Shown in pieces: positions 10,291 through 20,573 of a stretch of DNA of 64,000 nucleotides (positions within the stretch are counted from its first letter, which is position 1; every line of letters begins with the position of its first letter). A model generated the notes under the pieces. It did not search any database. It was not told where the DNA came from and was given only the letters and a program-made list of their open reading frames with translations. The stretch comes from Jeotgalicoccus aerolatus (lineage in GTDB: Bacteria > Bacillota > Bacilli > Staphylococcales > Salinicoccaceae), in the NCBI RefSeq assembly GCF_014635205.1, contig NZ_BMCN01000001.1, positions 248,001 to 312,000 on the forward strand, read 5' to 3'. A program made the translations under genes and the position numbers.

Positions 10291-11267
10291 ATTTTGACAG
10301 ACACCGCCGCTTAAGAAACAGCGGCTTTATGCGCGACATGGTCAGAGAAACACACTTGTCTAAAGACGATTTAATCTATCCGATTTTTGTCGTTGAAAAA
10401 CCGGACGTCAAAGAAGAAGTACCGTCTATGAAAGGGGTCTACCAGATTTCATTAAACCTGCTTAAAGAAGAGCTGGATGAAGTCGCAGCCCTCGGTATTA
10501 AGAGTGTGATTTTCTTCGGTATTCCGAATGAAAAAGATGCGGAAGGGACAGGCGCTTACCACGATCACGGTATCGTCCAGGAAGCCTGCCGCTTGTCTAA
10601 AAAACATTATCCACAGCTGCTCGTTATTTTGGATACTTGCCTGTGCGAGTATACAGACCACGGCCACTGCGGTTTAATCGATCCAAACACACAGGACGTC
10701 GATAACGACGCATCACTGCCGCTCTTAGTACAGACAGCAGTATCCCAGGCTAAAGCCGGTGCGGATATTATTGCACCGAGCAATATGATGGACGGCTTTG
10801 TTGCCCATATCCGTCAAGGCTTGGACGATGCAGGCTACAGACATATTCCCATTATGAGCTACGGCATTAAATACGCATCTAAATTCTACGGACCATTTAG
10901 AGATGCTGCAGAATCAACACCTTCATTCGGCGACCGCCGCACTTACCAGATGGATCCGGCTAACCGTTTAGAAGCGATGAGAGAACTGGACAGCGACACG
11001 AAAGAAGGCGCGGATATGATGATCGTAAAACCTGCCTTATCTTATCTCGATATTATCCGCGACGTGCGCAACCGTTCGGATATGCCGATCGTCGCTTACA
11101 ACGTCAGCGGAGAATACGCGATGACTAAAACAGCGATCGATATGGGTCTGATGGATGAAGAAGTGATTGCCGAGCAGATGATTTCCATGAAACGTGCCGG
11201 TGCAGACTTAATCATTACGTATTTTGCTAAATATCTTGCTGAAAAAATTGATAAGGGAGAGATTTAA
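10287..11267 (+). CDS. hemB: Delta-aminolevulinic acid dehydratase (porphobilinogen synthase)
   Basis: 326 residues. It condenses two 5-aminolevulinates to porphobilinogen. The zinc-ligand region is [14 protein letters not shown], and the two active-site lysine regions are in [15 protein letters not shown] and [13 protein letters not shown] (Schiff-base lysine near residue 248). The start overlaps hemD by 4 bases (ATGA), a coupling arrangement. Only one base separates its stop from the hemL start codon. Confidence 0.97.
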   Translation: MNFDRHRRLRNSGFMRDMVRETHLSKDDLIYPIFVVEKPDVKEEVPSMKGVYQISLNLLKEELDEVAALGIKSVIFFGIPNEKDAEGTGAYHDHGIVQEACRLSKKHYPQLLVILDTCLCEYTDHGHCGLIDPNTQDVDNDASLPLLVQTAVSQAKAGADIIAPSNMMDGFVAHIRQGLDDAGYRHIPIMSYGIKYASKFYGPFRDAAESTPSFGDRRTYQMDPANRLEAMRELDSDTKEGADMMIVKPALSYLDIIRDVRNRSDMPIVAYNVSGEYAMTKTAIDMGLMDEEVIAEQMISMKRAGADLIITYFAKYLAEKIDKGEI

Positions 11268-11268
11268 T

Positions 11269-12555
11269 ATGTATAACACATCTAAAGAATTATACAGCCG
11301 TGCAGTCGAAGTGATGCCGGGCGGAGTCAACTCGCCGGCACGCGCCTTTAAGTCGGTTGCTGAGCACCCGTTATTTATGGATCACGCTAAGGGTTCGCGT
11401 TTATACGATGTCGACGGCAATGAATTTATCGATTACTCCTTAAGTTTCGGTCCTTTAATTTTAGGTCACGCAGACGAAAAAACAGTTCAAAGCGTTCAGG
11501 AAGCAGCAGTAAAAGGAACATCTTTTGGTGCGCCGACTGAGCTGGAAACAACAATGGCTGAACTGGTCATGGAACGCGTTCCGTCGATCGAAATGATCCG
11601 CATGGTATCGTCGGGAACTGAAGCGACACTGGCAGCATTGCGTCTCGCCCGCGGCTTTACCGGCAAAAATAAAATACTTAAATTTGAAGGCTGCTACCAC
11701 GGCCACAGCGACTCGCTGTTAATTAAAGCAGGTTCGGGTGTTGCGACACTTGGACTGCCCGATTCACCCGGTGTGCCGGAAGGGACGGCTAAAAATACAA
11801 TTACTGTTCCTTACAACGATAAAGAAAGCCTGCAGCAGGCCTTTGACGCTTTCGGCGACGATATCGCTGCAGTGATTATGGAACCGGTAGCCGGAAATAT
11901 GGGTGTTGTACCGCCGGTTGACGGATTTTTAGAATTCGTCCGTGAAATTACCGAACAAAATGATGCGCTTTTAATTTTCGATGAAGTGATGACAGGCTTC
12001 CGTGTCGGCTATCACTCAGCTCAGGGCCACTTTGGCATTACACCGGACTTAACATGTCTCGGTAAAGTTATCGGCGGCGGACTGCCGGTCGGCGCCTTTG
12101 GCGGCAAGAGAGAAATTATGGAACGCATCGCACCAGCCGGTGATATTTACCAGGCGGGGACTTTATCGGGTAACCCTTTAGCGATGAGTGCAGGGATTGC
12201 CACTTTAAGCCAGCTGAATGAAGACAGCTACAAGTACTTCATTAAATTAGCAGACCAGCTTGAAGCCGGCCTAAAAGAAGTATTTGCTAAACACGATACA
12301 CCGATCACGATTAACCGTGCCGGTTCAATGATCGGCTTCTTCTTAACAGAAGGCCCGGTGATCGACTTCGACAGTGCCAATTCGAGCGACTTGGAATTAT
12401 TCAGAGCGATGTACCAGGCACTCTTAGAAGAGGGTGTTTATTTACCGCCGTCACAATTTGAAGGCATGTTTTTATCAACAAAACACACTGAAGCAGATAT
12501 TGCACAAACAATTCAGGCATTTGATAATTCATTAAGTAAAGTTACGGGTAAATAA
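11269..12555 (+). CDS. hemL: Glutamate-1-semialdehyde 2,1-aminomutase
   Basis: 428 residues from ATG 11269, preceded by AAGGGAGAG; an upstream in-frame extension into hemB lacks a ribosome-binding site and was not used. It converts glutamate-1-semialdehyde to 5-aminolevulinate. The class III aminotransferase fold shows [13 protein letters not shown] near the N-terminus, the PLP-phosphate region [16 protein letters not shown], the Asp in [10 protein letters not shown], and the PLP lysine in [12 protein letters not shown] (about K266). It is the last gene of the hem operon here. Confidence 0.97.
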   Translation: MYNTSKELYSRAVEVMPGGVNSPARAFKSVAEHPLFMDHAKGSRLYDVDGNEFIDYSLSFGPLILGHADEKTVQSVQEAAVKGTSFGAPTELETTMAELVMERVPSIEMIRMVSSGTEATLAALRLARGFTGKNKILKFEGCYHGHSDSLLIKAGSGVATLGLPDSPGVPEGTAKNTITVPYNDKESLQQAFDAFGDDIAAVIMEPVAGNMGVVPPVDGFLEFVREITEQNDALLIFDEVMTGFRVGYHSAQGHFGITPDLTCLGKVIGGGLPVGAFGGKREIMERIAPAGDIYQAGTLSGNPLAMSAGIATLSQLNEDSYKYFIKLADQLEAGLKEVFAKHDTPITINRAGSMIGFFLTEGPVIDFDSANSSDLELFRAMYQALLEEGVYLPPSQFEGMFLSTKHTEADIAQTIQAFDNSLSKVTGK

Positions 12556-12630
12556 TTTAAATTTTATGCTTCATGACTGTGAAATTATGTGTATAATAGT
12601 GGATGATAGTATAAATGGGGGGTAGTCATA

Positions 12631-13131
12631 ATGAGTGATAAAAAACGTCCAGCTGGTAAAAAAGTAGATGGCCAGCCTCGTTATATCGAAAATAATCCGT
12701 CGGCGAGTACAAAAGGTACTAAACACCTGTACTGGCTCGCACCGTTAATTATTGCAGTATTAATCGTGCCATTACTTATTTTCCACTTAGGCAGCGGCGG
12801 CGGTGAAGAAACCGCTTCTGAAGAAGGTGCTTCAACAGAAGAAACTGCTGATTCAGGTGAAGAATCAAGTGAAGAAGGCGGCGGCGAAGGTGAAGAAACG
12901 GCATCTAGCGGCGACGTCGACGCAGAAGGCATTGCACGCGATAACTGTGCATCTTGTCACGGTCAAGACTTTTCAGGATCAATGGGTCCAGCTTTAGCCG
13001 GAACAAGTCTTTCTGAAGAAGATTTCACAACAACAGTTCGTGAAGGTCAAGGCTCTATGCCTGCTTTCAGTGCAGATCAAATTGCAGATGAAGAATTAAC
13101 AGCAATGTACCAATTCTTCAGCGAACAATAA
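12631..13131 (+). CDS. Membrane-anchored c-type cytochrome
   Basis: 166 residues. A short basic cytoplasmic tail is followed by one transmembrane helix (about residues 32-52), a Glu/Ser/Gly-rich linker of roughly 45 residues, and a mono-heme domain. The heme motif is CASCH and the distal methionine is probably in GSMPAFS. The layout resembles Bacillus cytochrome c-550 (CccA). It should face the outside of the membrane and shuttle electrons to a terminal oxidase. A possible -10 (TATAAT, 12592-12597) and GGGGGGTAG ribosome-binding site precede it. No cytochrome c assembly genes other than the HemX-like protein are visible here. Staphylococcus aureus lacks such proteins. Confidence 0.93.
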   Translation: MSDKKRPAGKKVDGQPRYIENNPSASTKGTKHLYWLAPLIIAVLIVPLLIFHLGSGGGEETASEEGASTEETADSGEESSEEGGGEGEETASSGDVDAEGIARDNCASCHGQDFSGSMGPALAGTSLSEEDFTTTVREGQGSMPAFSADQIADEELTAMYQFFSEQ

Positions 13132-13145
13132 TACTTAAAATAAAG

Positions 13146-13179
13146 AGACAAACTCGTATTGTATGAGTTTGTCTTTTTC
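13146..13179 (+). terminator. Terminator after the cytochrome c gene
   Basis: AGACAAACTC and GAGTTTGTCT form a 10-bp perfect stem with a 9-base loop, followed by TTTTTC. Confidence 0.88.
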
Positions 13180-13211
13180 TATATCCAGCACAATTTGGGA
13201 GAATTGATAAT

Positions 13212-14630
13212 ATGAACACAGGGGAAAAGAAAGAAGGGATGACAGGGCGGAATTTAGTCATTGCCATACTAATTGTCGGCGCCTTCGTAACGATTTTAAA
13301 TCAGACACTTTTAGTCACCGCAGTACCGGTTATTATGGCAGATTTAAATATTCCGTTCAGCACAGCGCAGTGGCTGACCACCGGTTTCTTTTTAGTCAAC
13401 GGCATTATGATACCGGTATCCGCCTTTTTAATTAATAAATTCACGACGCGTAAGCTCTATATGACCGCGATGATTCTATTTACAATCGGTACAATCATCG
13501 CTGCAGTATCTCATGTCTTTCCGATGCTGCTGGCAGGACGAATACTGCAGGCCGGTGGTGCGGGGATCATGATGCCGCTGTCGCAAGTTATTTTACTGCA
13601 GATGTTTACAGTCGAAAACAGAGGAAAAGCGATGGGACTGTTCGGGCTGATTATCGGATTTGCACCAGCGATCGGTCCGACCTTGTCAGGCTACATCGTC
13701 GAATTCTGGCCGTGGCGGACGCTGTTTATCATTATTGTGCCGCTCGCTGCTATAAATATAGTATTTGCTTATTTTTATATGCGCAATGTTACAGAACAGA
13801 CCAATCCGAAAGTCGATATATTATCGATTATTATGTCGACACTCGGCTTTGGCGGAATGTTATACGGATTTTCAGTCGCAGGCGTATCAGGCTGGACGAG
13901 TCTTGAAGTCATCCTGCCTATTCTGGCCGGACTGTTTATCGTGCTGCTGTTTGTTCGGCGCCAGTTCAAGCTGGTTCAGCCAATCTTGGAAATCCGCGTT
14001 TTGAAAAACCCTTACTTTTTAATGGCCTCGCTGATCGGGATCATCATCTTCGTGTCGATGGTGAGCGCCAATAATATCGTGCCGGTGCTGATGCAGGACA
14101 TGCTCGGCTTTACCGCCTTTCAATCCGGGCTGTCACTCTTGCCGGGCGCTTTAGTGATGGGAGTCATTTCCCTAATTGCCGGCTGGCTCTTTGACCAGTA
14201 CGGTATACGGATACTGACATTTACCAGTCTGATACTAATACTCGGAACATCTCTGATGCTGTCATTTTTAAGTGCCGATACAACATTTACTTATATTACG
14301 ATTGTGTACACGGTGCGCCTGGCGGGCGTTGGCCTGTCTATGATGGCACTCACGACATACGCCATGAACGCGCTGGACAATCATATGATTGCACACGGCA
14401 CCTCGCTGAATAATACGATGCGACAAATTGGCGGCTCCCTGTTCACCGCGCTCTTTATAACTATAATGACCGGTGTCGCATTTAATATATCCGGCGGCGT
14501 ACCCGATGCAGACGCTGAAATCACTGGAGTCAATTGGACCTTCAAAGTAGCCGCAGCCCTGGCAGCAATCGGACTTGTACTCGCACTTTTCTTAAAAGAA
14601 CAGGAACGGGTAGTGAGCGAACGGGACTAG
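13212..14630 (+). CDS. MFS drug efflux transporter, DHA2 (EmrB/QacA/LmrB) type
   Basis: 472 residues with about 14 hydrophobic segments. Features of the DHA2 drug:H+ antiporter family are QWLTTGFFLVNGIMIP, the motif-C-like GFAPAIGPTLSGYIVEFWPWR in helix 5, and the second-half ALTTYAMNAL. It is expected to export hydrophobic or cationic drugs; MdeA and LmrB are familiar relatives, and the real substrate is unknown. The ribosome-binding site is TGGGAG and the gene stands alone between a terminator and the repeat array. No transcriptional regulator is adjacent. Confidence 0.9.
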   Translation: MNTGEKKEGMTGRNLVIAILIVGAFVTILNQTLLVTAVPVIMADLNIPFSTAQWLTTGFFLVNGIMIPVSAFLINKFTTRKLYMTAMILFTIGTIIAAVSHVFPMLLAGRILQAGGAGIMMPLSQVILLQMFTVENRGKAMGLFGLIIGFAPAIGPTLSGYIVEFWPWRTLFIIIVPLAAINIVFAYFYMRNVTEQTNPKVDILSIIMSTLGFGGMLYGFSVAGVSGWTSLEVILPILAGLFIVLLFVRRQFKLVQPILEIRVLKNPYFLMASLIGIIIFVSMVSANNIVPVLMQDMLGFTAFQSGLSLLPGALVMGVISLIAGWLFDQYGIRILTFTSLILILGTSLMLSFLSADTTFTYITIVYTVRLAGVGLSMMALTTYAMNALDNHMIAHGTSLNNTMRQIGGSLFTALFITIMTGVAFNISGGVPDADAEITGVNWTFKVAAALAAIGLVLALFLKEQERVVSERD

Positions 14631-14651
14631 AAGGGTGTGGTGGGTGGTGGA

Positions 14652-15020
14652 TTGCTTATTGACCGCTTGTGAGTGGTTCATGCGGTCGCAACTTGCTTAT
14701 TGACCGCTTGTGACCTACTCATGCGGTCGCAACTTGCTAATCAACCGCTTGTGACTTACTCATGCGGTCGCAACTTGCTTATTGACCGCTTGTGAGTGGT
14801 TCATGCGGGAGTGACTTGCTTATTGACCGCTTGTGACCTACTCATGCGGTCGCAACTCGCTTATCAACCGCTTGTGACTGGTTCATGCGGCCGCAACCAG
14901 CTAATCAACCGCTTGTGACTTACTCATGCGGTCGCAACCAGCTAATCAACCGCTTGTGACCTGCACAAACGGTCGCAACCAACTAATCAACCGCTTGTGA
15001 CCTGCACAAACGGTCGCAAC
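14652..15020. repeat. Nine tandem 41-bp repeats, each with a hairpin-forming dyad
   Basis: Units begin at 14652, 14693, 14734, 14775, 14816, 14857, 14898, 14939 and 14980, each exactly 41 bases. A typical unit carries ACCGC and GCGGT arms about 15 bases apart, with TTGTGA just inside the left arm and CGCAAC after the right arm. In the last two units the right arm is altered to CACAAACGGT, and the inner TTGTG now pairs with CACAA, so a stem is kept. Because 41 is not a multiple of three, a repeated coding function is unlikely. Degenerate CAACCAGC copies continue to about 15060. The array fills the 520-base gap between the MFS gene and the permease gene. Confidence 0.95.
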
Positions 15021-15160
15021 CAGCCAGCAACCAGCCAACAACCAGCCATAAACCCAACAAACCCAACACCCCGCCAATCGTGTAAAATGCAACTTACTTT
15101 ATATCAACTCTAATATAAGTTATTATTATAGATGACACTTGAATAGATAAGGTGATTTTA

Positions 15161-16228
15161 TTGAAAGTACTTCGTTTACTGCTGCTGTTTGTCGCTGCTG
15201 CCATTATTTCATACGGATTGGATGCACTCGGCATGATTTTGCCGTGGCTCTTCGGTTCGATGATTGCAACGATTATATATATCCGTTTGATTCCACGGGC
15301 GCTCTATTTTCCGCGCTGGCTCGGTGATCTCGGGGTTTTCATTATGGCCATCGAAATCGGTTCGACTCTGACGCTCGATGCTTTAGCGGATATGCGCGCT
15401 GATTTGTTTAATATTTTCTTAATGACGATTCTCGTTCTTATTTTAAGTTTGATTTTATCCCGGCTCTTTATCTTCTTAACGAAAAGTACGCCGGAAACGG
15501 CGGTTTTAGCGTCTGTTCCGGGTGCGCTGTCTCAAATGCTGATTATGGCTGAGGAGGAGGAGCGTGCGGATATTCTGCTCGTTACGCTGACTCAAATGTC
15601 CCGTATTATTTTAATTGTTTTAATCGTGCCGTTCGTCTCGGGGCTTTTCCAGCCGGTGTCTGATCTCACGGCGGATCCGGTCGAGGTCAATTATTTAACG
15701 GAGATTTTCTCCCTGCCCATGCTGATTATTCCTATCGCTGCGGTCGTTCTTATTTATCTTTTAAACAAGATAAACTTCCCGGCTAGCCTCATGCTCGGGC
15801 CGATTATCGTGCTCATCGTCTGGAATTTAACGACGGGTGTCGAGTTTTCTCTGGATTTACAATTTATTAACGCCGCGCAGATTCTTTTCGGTATTCGTAT
15901 CGGATTGCAAATTGCATCGCTGATGACTCAGCTGAATAAGCGCTTGATTTTTTCGATTATGCTGCAGAATTTAATTTTAATTTTCGGCACTATGTTTATC
16001 GTCTATATGTTCCAGCTGTTTACATCGCACCAGTTTAACGACTTATTCTTAAGTGCGGCACCGGGCGGACTCGGACAGATTATCGTTATTGCGATTGAAA
16101 CGGGCGGTAACATCGCTATGATTTCCAGCTATCACATCTTTAGAATATTCTTCATCATTATCGTCGTCGTGCCGATCGTCGGCTATTATTTAAAATATCT
16201 CAACAGAAAACGGAAGAGACAGTCTTAA
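15161..16228 (+). CDS. AbrB-family membrane protein (PF05145, putative permease)
   Basis: About 356 residues, strongly hydrophobic, with roughly nine to ten membrane segments in two homologous halves. Each half has a glycine/proline pattern: LPWLFGSM near the N-terminus and ASLMLGPI near residue 215. The conserved sequences ASVPGALSQML and AAPGGLGQIIVIA are typical of PF05145, misleadingly called 'AbrB' or 'ammonia monooxygenase'. Transport of small molecules is suspected for the family but the substrate is unsettled. TTG 15161 is chosen because AAGGTGA lies 6-7 bases before it; GTG 15152 is inside that site. Confidence 0.85.
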   Translation: MKVLRLLLLFVAAAIISYGLDALGMILPWLFGSMIATIIYIRLIPRALYFPRWLGDLGVFIMAIEIGSTLTLDALADMRADLFNIFLMTILVLILSLILSRLFIFLTKSTPETAVLASVPGALSQMLIMAEEEERADILLVTLTQMSRIILIVLIVPFVSGLFQPVSDLTADPVEVNYLTEIFSLPMLIIPIAAVVLIYLLNKINFPASLMLGPIIVLIVWNLTTGVEFSLDLQFINAAQILFGIRIGLQIASLMTQLNKRLIFSIMLQNLILIFGTMFIVYMFQLFTSHQFNDLFLSAAPGGLGQIIVIAIETGGNIAMISSYHIFRIFFIIIVVVPIVGYYLKYLNRKRKRQS

Positions 16229-16240
16229 AGACAGTCGTTC

Positions 16241-16269
16241 TTGACAGTTTTTTAAAAGTCGCATACTAT
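16241..16269 (+). promoter_or_regulatory. Sigma-A promoter of the valS T-box transcript
   Basis: A perfect TTGACA (16241-16246), a 17-base spacer and TACTAT (16264-16269). It begins 13 bases after the stop of the permease gene. Confidence 0.85.
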
Positions 16270-16272
16270 TAA

Positions 16273-16538
16273 CTTATATTAATAACAGAGACACAGAAGA
16301 GTAGCTGTATGCGGGACATGAAGAGAGTAAACGGCGGTGGAAGTTTACCGGTGCATAGAGTGAAAGTAGCCTGTGATAAGTTTTGCGTCAAAGTTTGAGT
16401 CAGCACCGTCTGATTCAGATGAGTAATGTGAGACGTGCGGTGAGCGTTAATCACCAAGTTGAGATGCAGGTATGTTTGTAATGCCTGAATTTAGGTGGCA
16501 CCGCGGAACTCCCGTCCTATTTATGGACTGGAGTTTTT
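16273..16538 (+). ncRNA. T-box riboswitch leader of valS
   Basis: The 3' part has the T-box sequence AGGTGGCACCGCGG (16493-16506), which pairs with the tRNA acceptor end in the antiterminator. It overlaps a terminator formed by AACTCC-GTCC and GGAC-GGAGTT and ending in TTTTTTT (16507-16538). Upstream, an AGTA and a GAAGAGAGTAAAC segment resemble Stem I elements. Uncharged tRNA-Val should favour read-through. I could not place the specifier codon with confidence; valine is inferred from the downstream gene. Confidence 0.93.
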
Positions 16539-16568
16539 TTGTTTTTAAAATTAAAAGGAGTGATCGTT

Positions 16569-19199
16569 ATGGAAATGCCGAAAAAGTATAATCCGGCTGA
16601 AGTTGAACAGGGCAAGTATGAAAAGTGGGTAAAAGCAGGCGTCTTTAAATCAGATGTTGAGAGTGATAAAACACCGTTTTCTATCGTCATTCCGCCGCCA
16701 AACGTAACAGGCAAGCTGCACCTTGGTCATGCCTGGGATACGACGCTGCAGGATATTATTACGCGTATGAAGCGCATGCAGGGCTACGACGTGCTGTACT
16801 TGCCGGGGATGGACCATGCGGGGATTGCAACGCAGGCTAAAGTCGATGCGCGTCTGCGTGAAGCGGGCATTAACCGTCACGATATCGGCCGCGACAAGTT
16901 TTTAGAGCATGCTTGGAACTGGAAAGAAGAATATGCGGGACATATTCGTGCACAGTGGGAAAAACTCGGTCTCGGCCTCGATTACGATAAAGAACGCTTT
17001 ACCCTGGATGCCGGACTGTCTAAAGCAGTGCGTAAAACATTCGTAGATTTATACAATAAAGGGCTGATTTACCGCGGCGAATATATCATTAACTGGGATC
17101 CTGAAACACAGACGGCGCTCAGCGATATTGAAGTGATTCATAAAGATATCGAAGGTAAATTCTACCATGTTAAATATCCTTTAACGGATGGCTCCGGCTT
17201 TTTAGAAATTGCCACGACGCGTCCGGAAACCATGCTCGGTGATACTGCCGTTGTTGTCCACCCGGATGACGAGCGCTACAAAGATTTAATCGGCAAAACT
17301 GTGACCCTGCCGATCGTCGGCCGTGAACTGCCAATTATTGCGGACTCCTATGTTGAGCAGGAATTTGGTTCAGGTGCCATGAAAGTGACACCGGCACATG
17401 ACCCGAATGACTTTGAAATCGGCAACCGCCACGACCTTGAACGAATTAACGTTATGCACCCGAACGGGGTAATTAACGACCTCGGCGGCGCCTATGCCGG
17501 CATGGACCGTTTCGATGCCCGCAAGCAGCTGGTCAAAGATTTAGAAGACCAGGGCTATATGCTTAAAATTGAAGCGCACATGCACTCTGTCGGCCACTCT
17601 GAGCGCAGCAACGCGATTGTAGAGCCGTATTTATCTACGCAGTGGTTTGTCAGCATGAAGCCGCTCGCTGAGAAAAGCTTAAAAAACCAGGAGACAGACA
17701 AGCGAATCGACTTCGTGCCGAACCGTTTTGAACATACCTTTAACGGCTGGATGGAAAACATCCGCGACTGGGTGATATCAAGACAATTATGGTGGGGCCA
17801 TCAGATTCCTGCCTGGTACCATAATGAAACAGGTGAATTGTACGTCGGTGAAGAAGCACCGGCAGACAGCGAAAACTGGACGCAGGATGAAGACGTACTG
17901 GACACTTGGTTCTCAAGTGCCTTGTGGCCGTTCTCGACCATGGGCTGGCCGGAAGAGACGCCGGACTTGGCGAAATACTTCCCGACTAATGTTCTCGTCA
18001 CAGGTTACGATATCATCTTCTTCTGGGTGGCGCGTATGATCTTTTCATCGCTGGAACAGACCGGAGAGAAGCCGTTTGATGATGTGCTCTTACACGGCTT
18101 AGTCCGGGACGAACAAAACCGCAAAATGTCGAAATCGCTCGGCAACGGTGTGGATCCGATGGACGTGATTGATAAGTACGGTGCCGATGCACTGAGATAC
18201 TTCTTATCAACGGGCTCAACACCGGGTCAGGATCTCCGTTATTCAGATGAAAAAGTAGAAAGCGTCTGGAACTTTATTAATAAGATCTGGAATGCATCGA
18301 GATTTGCCTTAATGAATATCGGTGAAGACTTTACACTGGCAGATATTAATTTAGCGGGTGAAAAATCACTAGCGGATAAGTGGATCTTAACGCGCCTCAA
18401 CGAAACGATTGCAGATGTGACGCGTCTGTCAGACGATTACGAGTTCGGTGAAGTCGGCCGCGTGCTGTATAACTTTATATGGGATGACTTCTGTGACTGG
18501 TATATTGAAATGGCGAAAGTGCCGATGAATGACGGCACAGAAGCAGAAAAACAAATGACGCGTTCAGTGCTCTTATATACGCTGGATAAGATTTTGAAAA
18601 TGCTGCATCCATACATGCCGTTCGTGACAGATGAAATCTATCAGACGATTAATACAGAGACATCTATCGTTGTCAGCTCTTGGCCGACAGTTGATGATTC
18701 ATTAACTTTTGAAGATGCATCTGCAGAAATGGAACTGCTGGTTAATATTATTAAATCAGTCAGAACGACACGCAATGAAGTCAACACGCCTTTATCTAAA
18801 CCAATTGATATTAAACTTGAAGTAAAAGACGACAACCGCCGCGCGGCAGTCGAGCGCAACAAGCATTATATCGAGCGCTTTACCAACCCTGAACATTTAA
18901 CAATCGCAGCGTCTATCGATAAGCATGACGATGATAAGACAGACGTCGTTAAAGGGGCAACAGTCGTGCTGCCTTTAGCAGGTTTGATTAATAAAGAAGA
19001 AGAGATTGCCCGTCTTGAAAAAGAACTGGACCGTTTAAACGGGGAGTTAAAACGGGTGTCAGGTAAATTAAACAACGAGAAATTCGTCAGCAATGCACCT
19101 GAAAAAATCGTCGATGAAGAAAGACAAAAACAAGCGGGCTACCAGGCGCAGTATGAAGAAGTTGAGGCGCGCCTAAACAGCCTGAGAGGTGTGGAGTAG
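16569..19199 (+). CDS. valS: Valyl-tRNA synthetase
   Basis: 876 residues from ATG 16569, which has AAAAGGAG just upstream; an in-frame upstream extension falls in the T-box terminator and was rejected. Class Ia synthetase motifs are HLGH (in [10 protein letters not shown]) and KMSKS (in [10 protein letters not shown]). The editing domain inserted in the Rossmann fold includes [13 protein letters not shown]. The C-terminal 70 residues form the tRNA-binding coiled coil with heptads of Leu, Lys and Glu. folC follows after 3 bases, so both are under T-box control. Confidence 0.98.
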   Translation: MEMPKKYNPAEVEQGKYEKWVKAGVFKSDVESDKTPFSIVIPPPNVTGKLHLGHAWDTTLQDIITRMKRMQGYDVLYLPGMDHAGIATQAKVDARLREAGINRHDIGRDKFLEHAWNWKEEYAGHIRAQWEKLGLGLDYDKERFTLDAGLSKAVRKTFVDLYNKGLIYRGEYIINWDPETQTALSDIEVIHKDIEGKFYHVKYPLTDGSGFLEIATTRPETMLGDTAVVVHPDDERYKDLIGKTVTLPIVGRELPIIADSYVEQEFGSGAMKVTPAHDPNDFEIGNRHDLERINVMHPNGVINDLGGAYAGMDRFDARKQLVKDLEDQGYMLKIEAHMHSVGHSERSNAIVEPYLSTQWFVSMKPLAEKSLKNQETDKRIDFVPNRFEHTFNGWMENIRDWVISRQLWWGHQIPAWYHNETGELYVGEEAPADSENWTQDEDVLDTWFSSALWPFSTMGWPEETPDLAKYFPTNVLVTGYDIIFFWVARMIFSSLEQTGEKPFDDVLLHGLVRDEQNRKMSKSLGNGVDPMDVIDKYGADALRYFLSTGSTPGQDLRYSDEKVESVWNFINKIWNASRFALMNIGEDFTLADINLAGEKSLADKWILTRLNETIADVTRLSDDYEFGEVGRVLYNFIWDDFCDWYIEMAKVPMNDGTEAEKQMTRSVLLYTLDKILKMLHPYMPFVTDEIYQTINTETSIVVSSWPTVDDSLTFEDASAEMELLVNIIKSVRTTRNEVNTPLSKPIDIKLEVKDDNRRAAVERNKHYIERFTNPEHLTIAASIDKHDDDKTDVVKGATVVLPLAGLINKEEEIARLEKELDRLNGELKRVSGKLNNEKFVSNAPEKIVDEERQKQAGYQAQYEEVEARLNSLRGVE

Positions 19200-19202
19200 C
19201 CT

Positions 19203-20468
19203 ATGAACTATCAGGAGAGCCTGGACTGGATACACGAACGGACGAAATTCGGTATTAAACCCGGCGTCAAACGCATGGAGTGGATGCTTGAACAACTGGA
19301 CCACCCCGAAAGAAAAATTACCGGCGTGCATATCGTCGGTACGAACGGCAAAGGCTCGACCCTGTCGTATATGAGAAACGCTTTAAACTACAACGATTAT
19401 ACTGTCGGTACGTTCACGTCGCCTTACATCGAAGTATTTAACGAGCGAATTTCAGTTAACGGCAATCCGATACCGGATGACGATATTGCACTGTTAGCGA
19501 ATATCGTCAGACCGGTATCCGAACGCCTGGTGGCTGAGACCGATTTAGGTAATTCCACTGAATTTGAAATCATTACCATGATGATGTTCGTCTACTTCGG
19601 CAACGTCAATCCGGTGGATTACGTATTGATTGAAGCGGGCCTCGGTGCTACGCATGACTCGACTAATGTCTTCAGTCCGGTCATGACGCTCTTAACGAGC
19701 ATTGGACTGGATCACGTTGATATTTTAGGCGACACTTTACTCGATATTACTAAAGATAAATCCGGCGTCATTAAAGAGGGGATTCCTTTAGTCTTTAACG
19801 TCAAAGACGATGGCTGCCGCGATCATATTTATAAAGTGCTCGATGAAAAAAATGCTAAAGGGATTGAACTAGAACGGGATATTATACTGACTCAAAACGG
19901 CGAGGAATTCAGCTTTAAATACGGCAGATTTGATTTTGATGATATTAAGCTCGATATGCTCGGCCGCCATCAGCAGGAAAATGCATCGATTGCGATTGCA
20001 GCCCTCCTTGAAATGATGGAAAGAGGTTTAGTGAAACTGGATGTTAATAAGATGATCCAGGGTGTGGAAAGTACATTCTGGACCGGTAGAATTGAGAAGA
20101 TCAGCAATCAGCCGCCGATTATTTTAGACGGTGCGCATAACAATGAAGCGGTCGATGCACTCGTTGAAACGATGAGGGAGACTTACGGTGATAAAAAAAT
20201 TACCGTCTTATTCTCTGCCGTTAAAGGCAAGCCACTCGATACGATGGTTTATAAAATCGGCATGCTGGCAGATACCTTTAATGTGACGGAATTCGACTTC
20301 TTTAAAGCAGAAGACGGCGAAGTACTGTTTAACGCCATCGATCATCCGGATAAGCATTTTGTTAAGGACTATATCGATTATATTAAACACTTCGACGGGG
20401 AACTTCTGTTAATTACAGGCAGCCTGTACTTTATCAGCGAAGTGAAAAAAGGTTTAAGAGAAGAGTAG
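19203..20468 (+). CDS. folC: Folylpolyglutamate synthase / dihydrofolate synthase
   Basis: 421 residues. It adds glutamate to folates and probably to dihydropteroate. The P-loop is GTNGKGST near residue 45, and FTSPYIEVFNERI and EAGLGATHDSTN are FolC signatures. The Mur-ligase-type C-terminal domain has GAHNNEAVDAL. The gene is 3 bases after valS, the arrangement seen in Bacillus and Staphylococcus. Confidence 0.96.
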   Translation: MNYQESLDWIHERTKFGIKPGVKRMEWMLEQLDHPERKITGVHIVGTNGKGSTLSYMRNALNYNDYTVGTFTSPYIEVFNERISVNGNPIPDDDIALLANIVRPVSERLVAETDLGNSTEFEIITMMMFVYFGNVNPVDYVLIEAGLGATHDSTNVFSPVMTLLTSIGLDHVDILGDTLLDITKDKSGVIKEGIPLVFNVKDDGCRDHIYKVLDEKNAKGIELERDIILTQNGEEFSFKYGRFDFDDIKLDMLGRHQQENASIAIAALLEMMERGLVKLDVNKMIQGVESTFWTGRIEKISNQPPIILDGAHNNEAVDALVETMRETYGDKKITVLFSAVKGKPLDTMVYKIGMLADTFNVTEFDFFKAEDGEVLFNAIDHPDKHFVKDYIDYIKHFDGELLLITGSLYFISEVKKGLREE

Positions 20469-20485
20469 GCGGGTAAGTGACTATC

Positions 20486-20518
20486 AAGCAGCTGGGGTGC
20501 TATGCCCCTGCTGTTTTT
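20486..20518 (+). terminator. Terminator of the valS-folC transcript
   Basis: CAGCTGGGG and CCCCTGCTG pair with one mismatch around a short loop and are followed by TTTTTT. Confidence 0.85.
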
Positions 20519-20529
20519 TCTATATAAAA

Positions 20530-20556
20530 AATAAAAAAAGAGCGCCGAAGCGCTCC
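20530..20556 (-). terminator. Terminator of mscL
   Basis: GAGCGC-CGAA-GCGCTC is a 6-bp stem with a stable tetraloop. Read on the minus strand it is followed by a long T run, just after the mscL stop. Confidence 0.85.
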
Positions 20557-20573
20557 GAATAAGAAAATAAATA

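Noticed and set aside
14652-15020. CRISPR array
   Set aside because: The 41-bp units are contiguous with no unique spacers of steady length, and no cas genes are nearby.
16273-16492. Assignment of the T-box specifier codon
   Set aside because: Stem I could not be folded by eye with enough certainty to name GUC, GUA or GUU.
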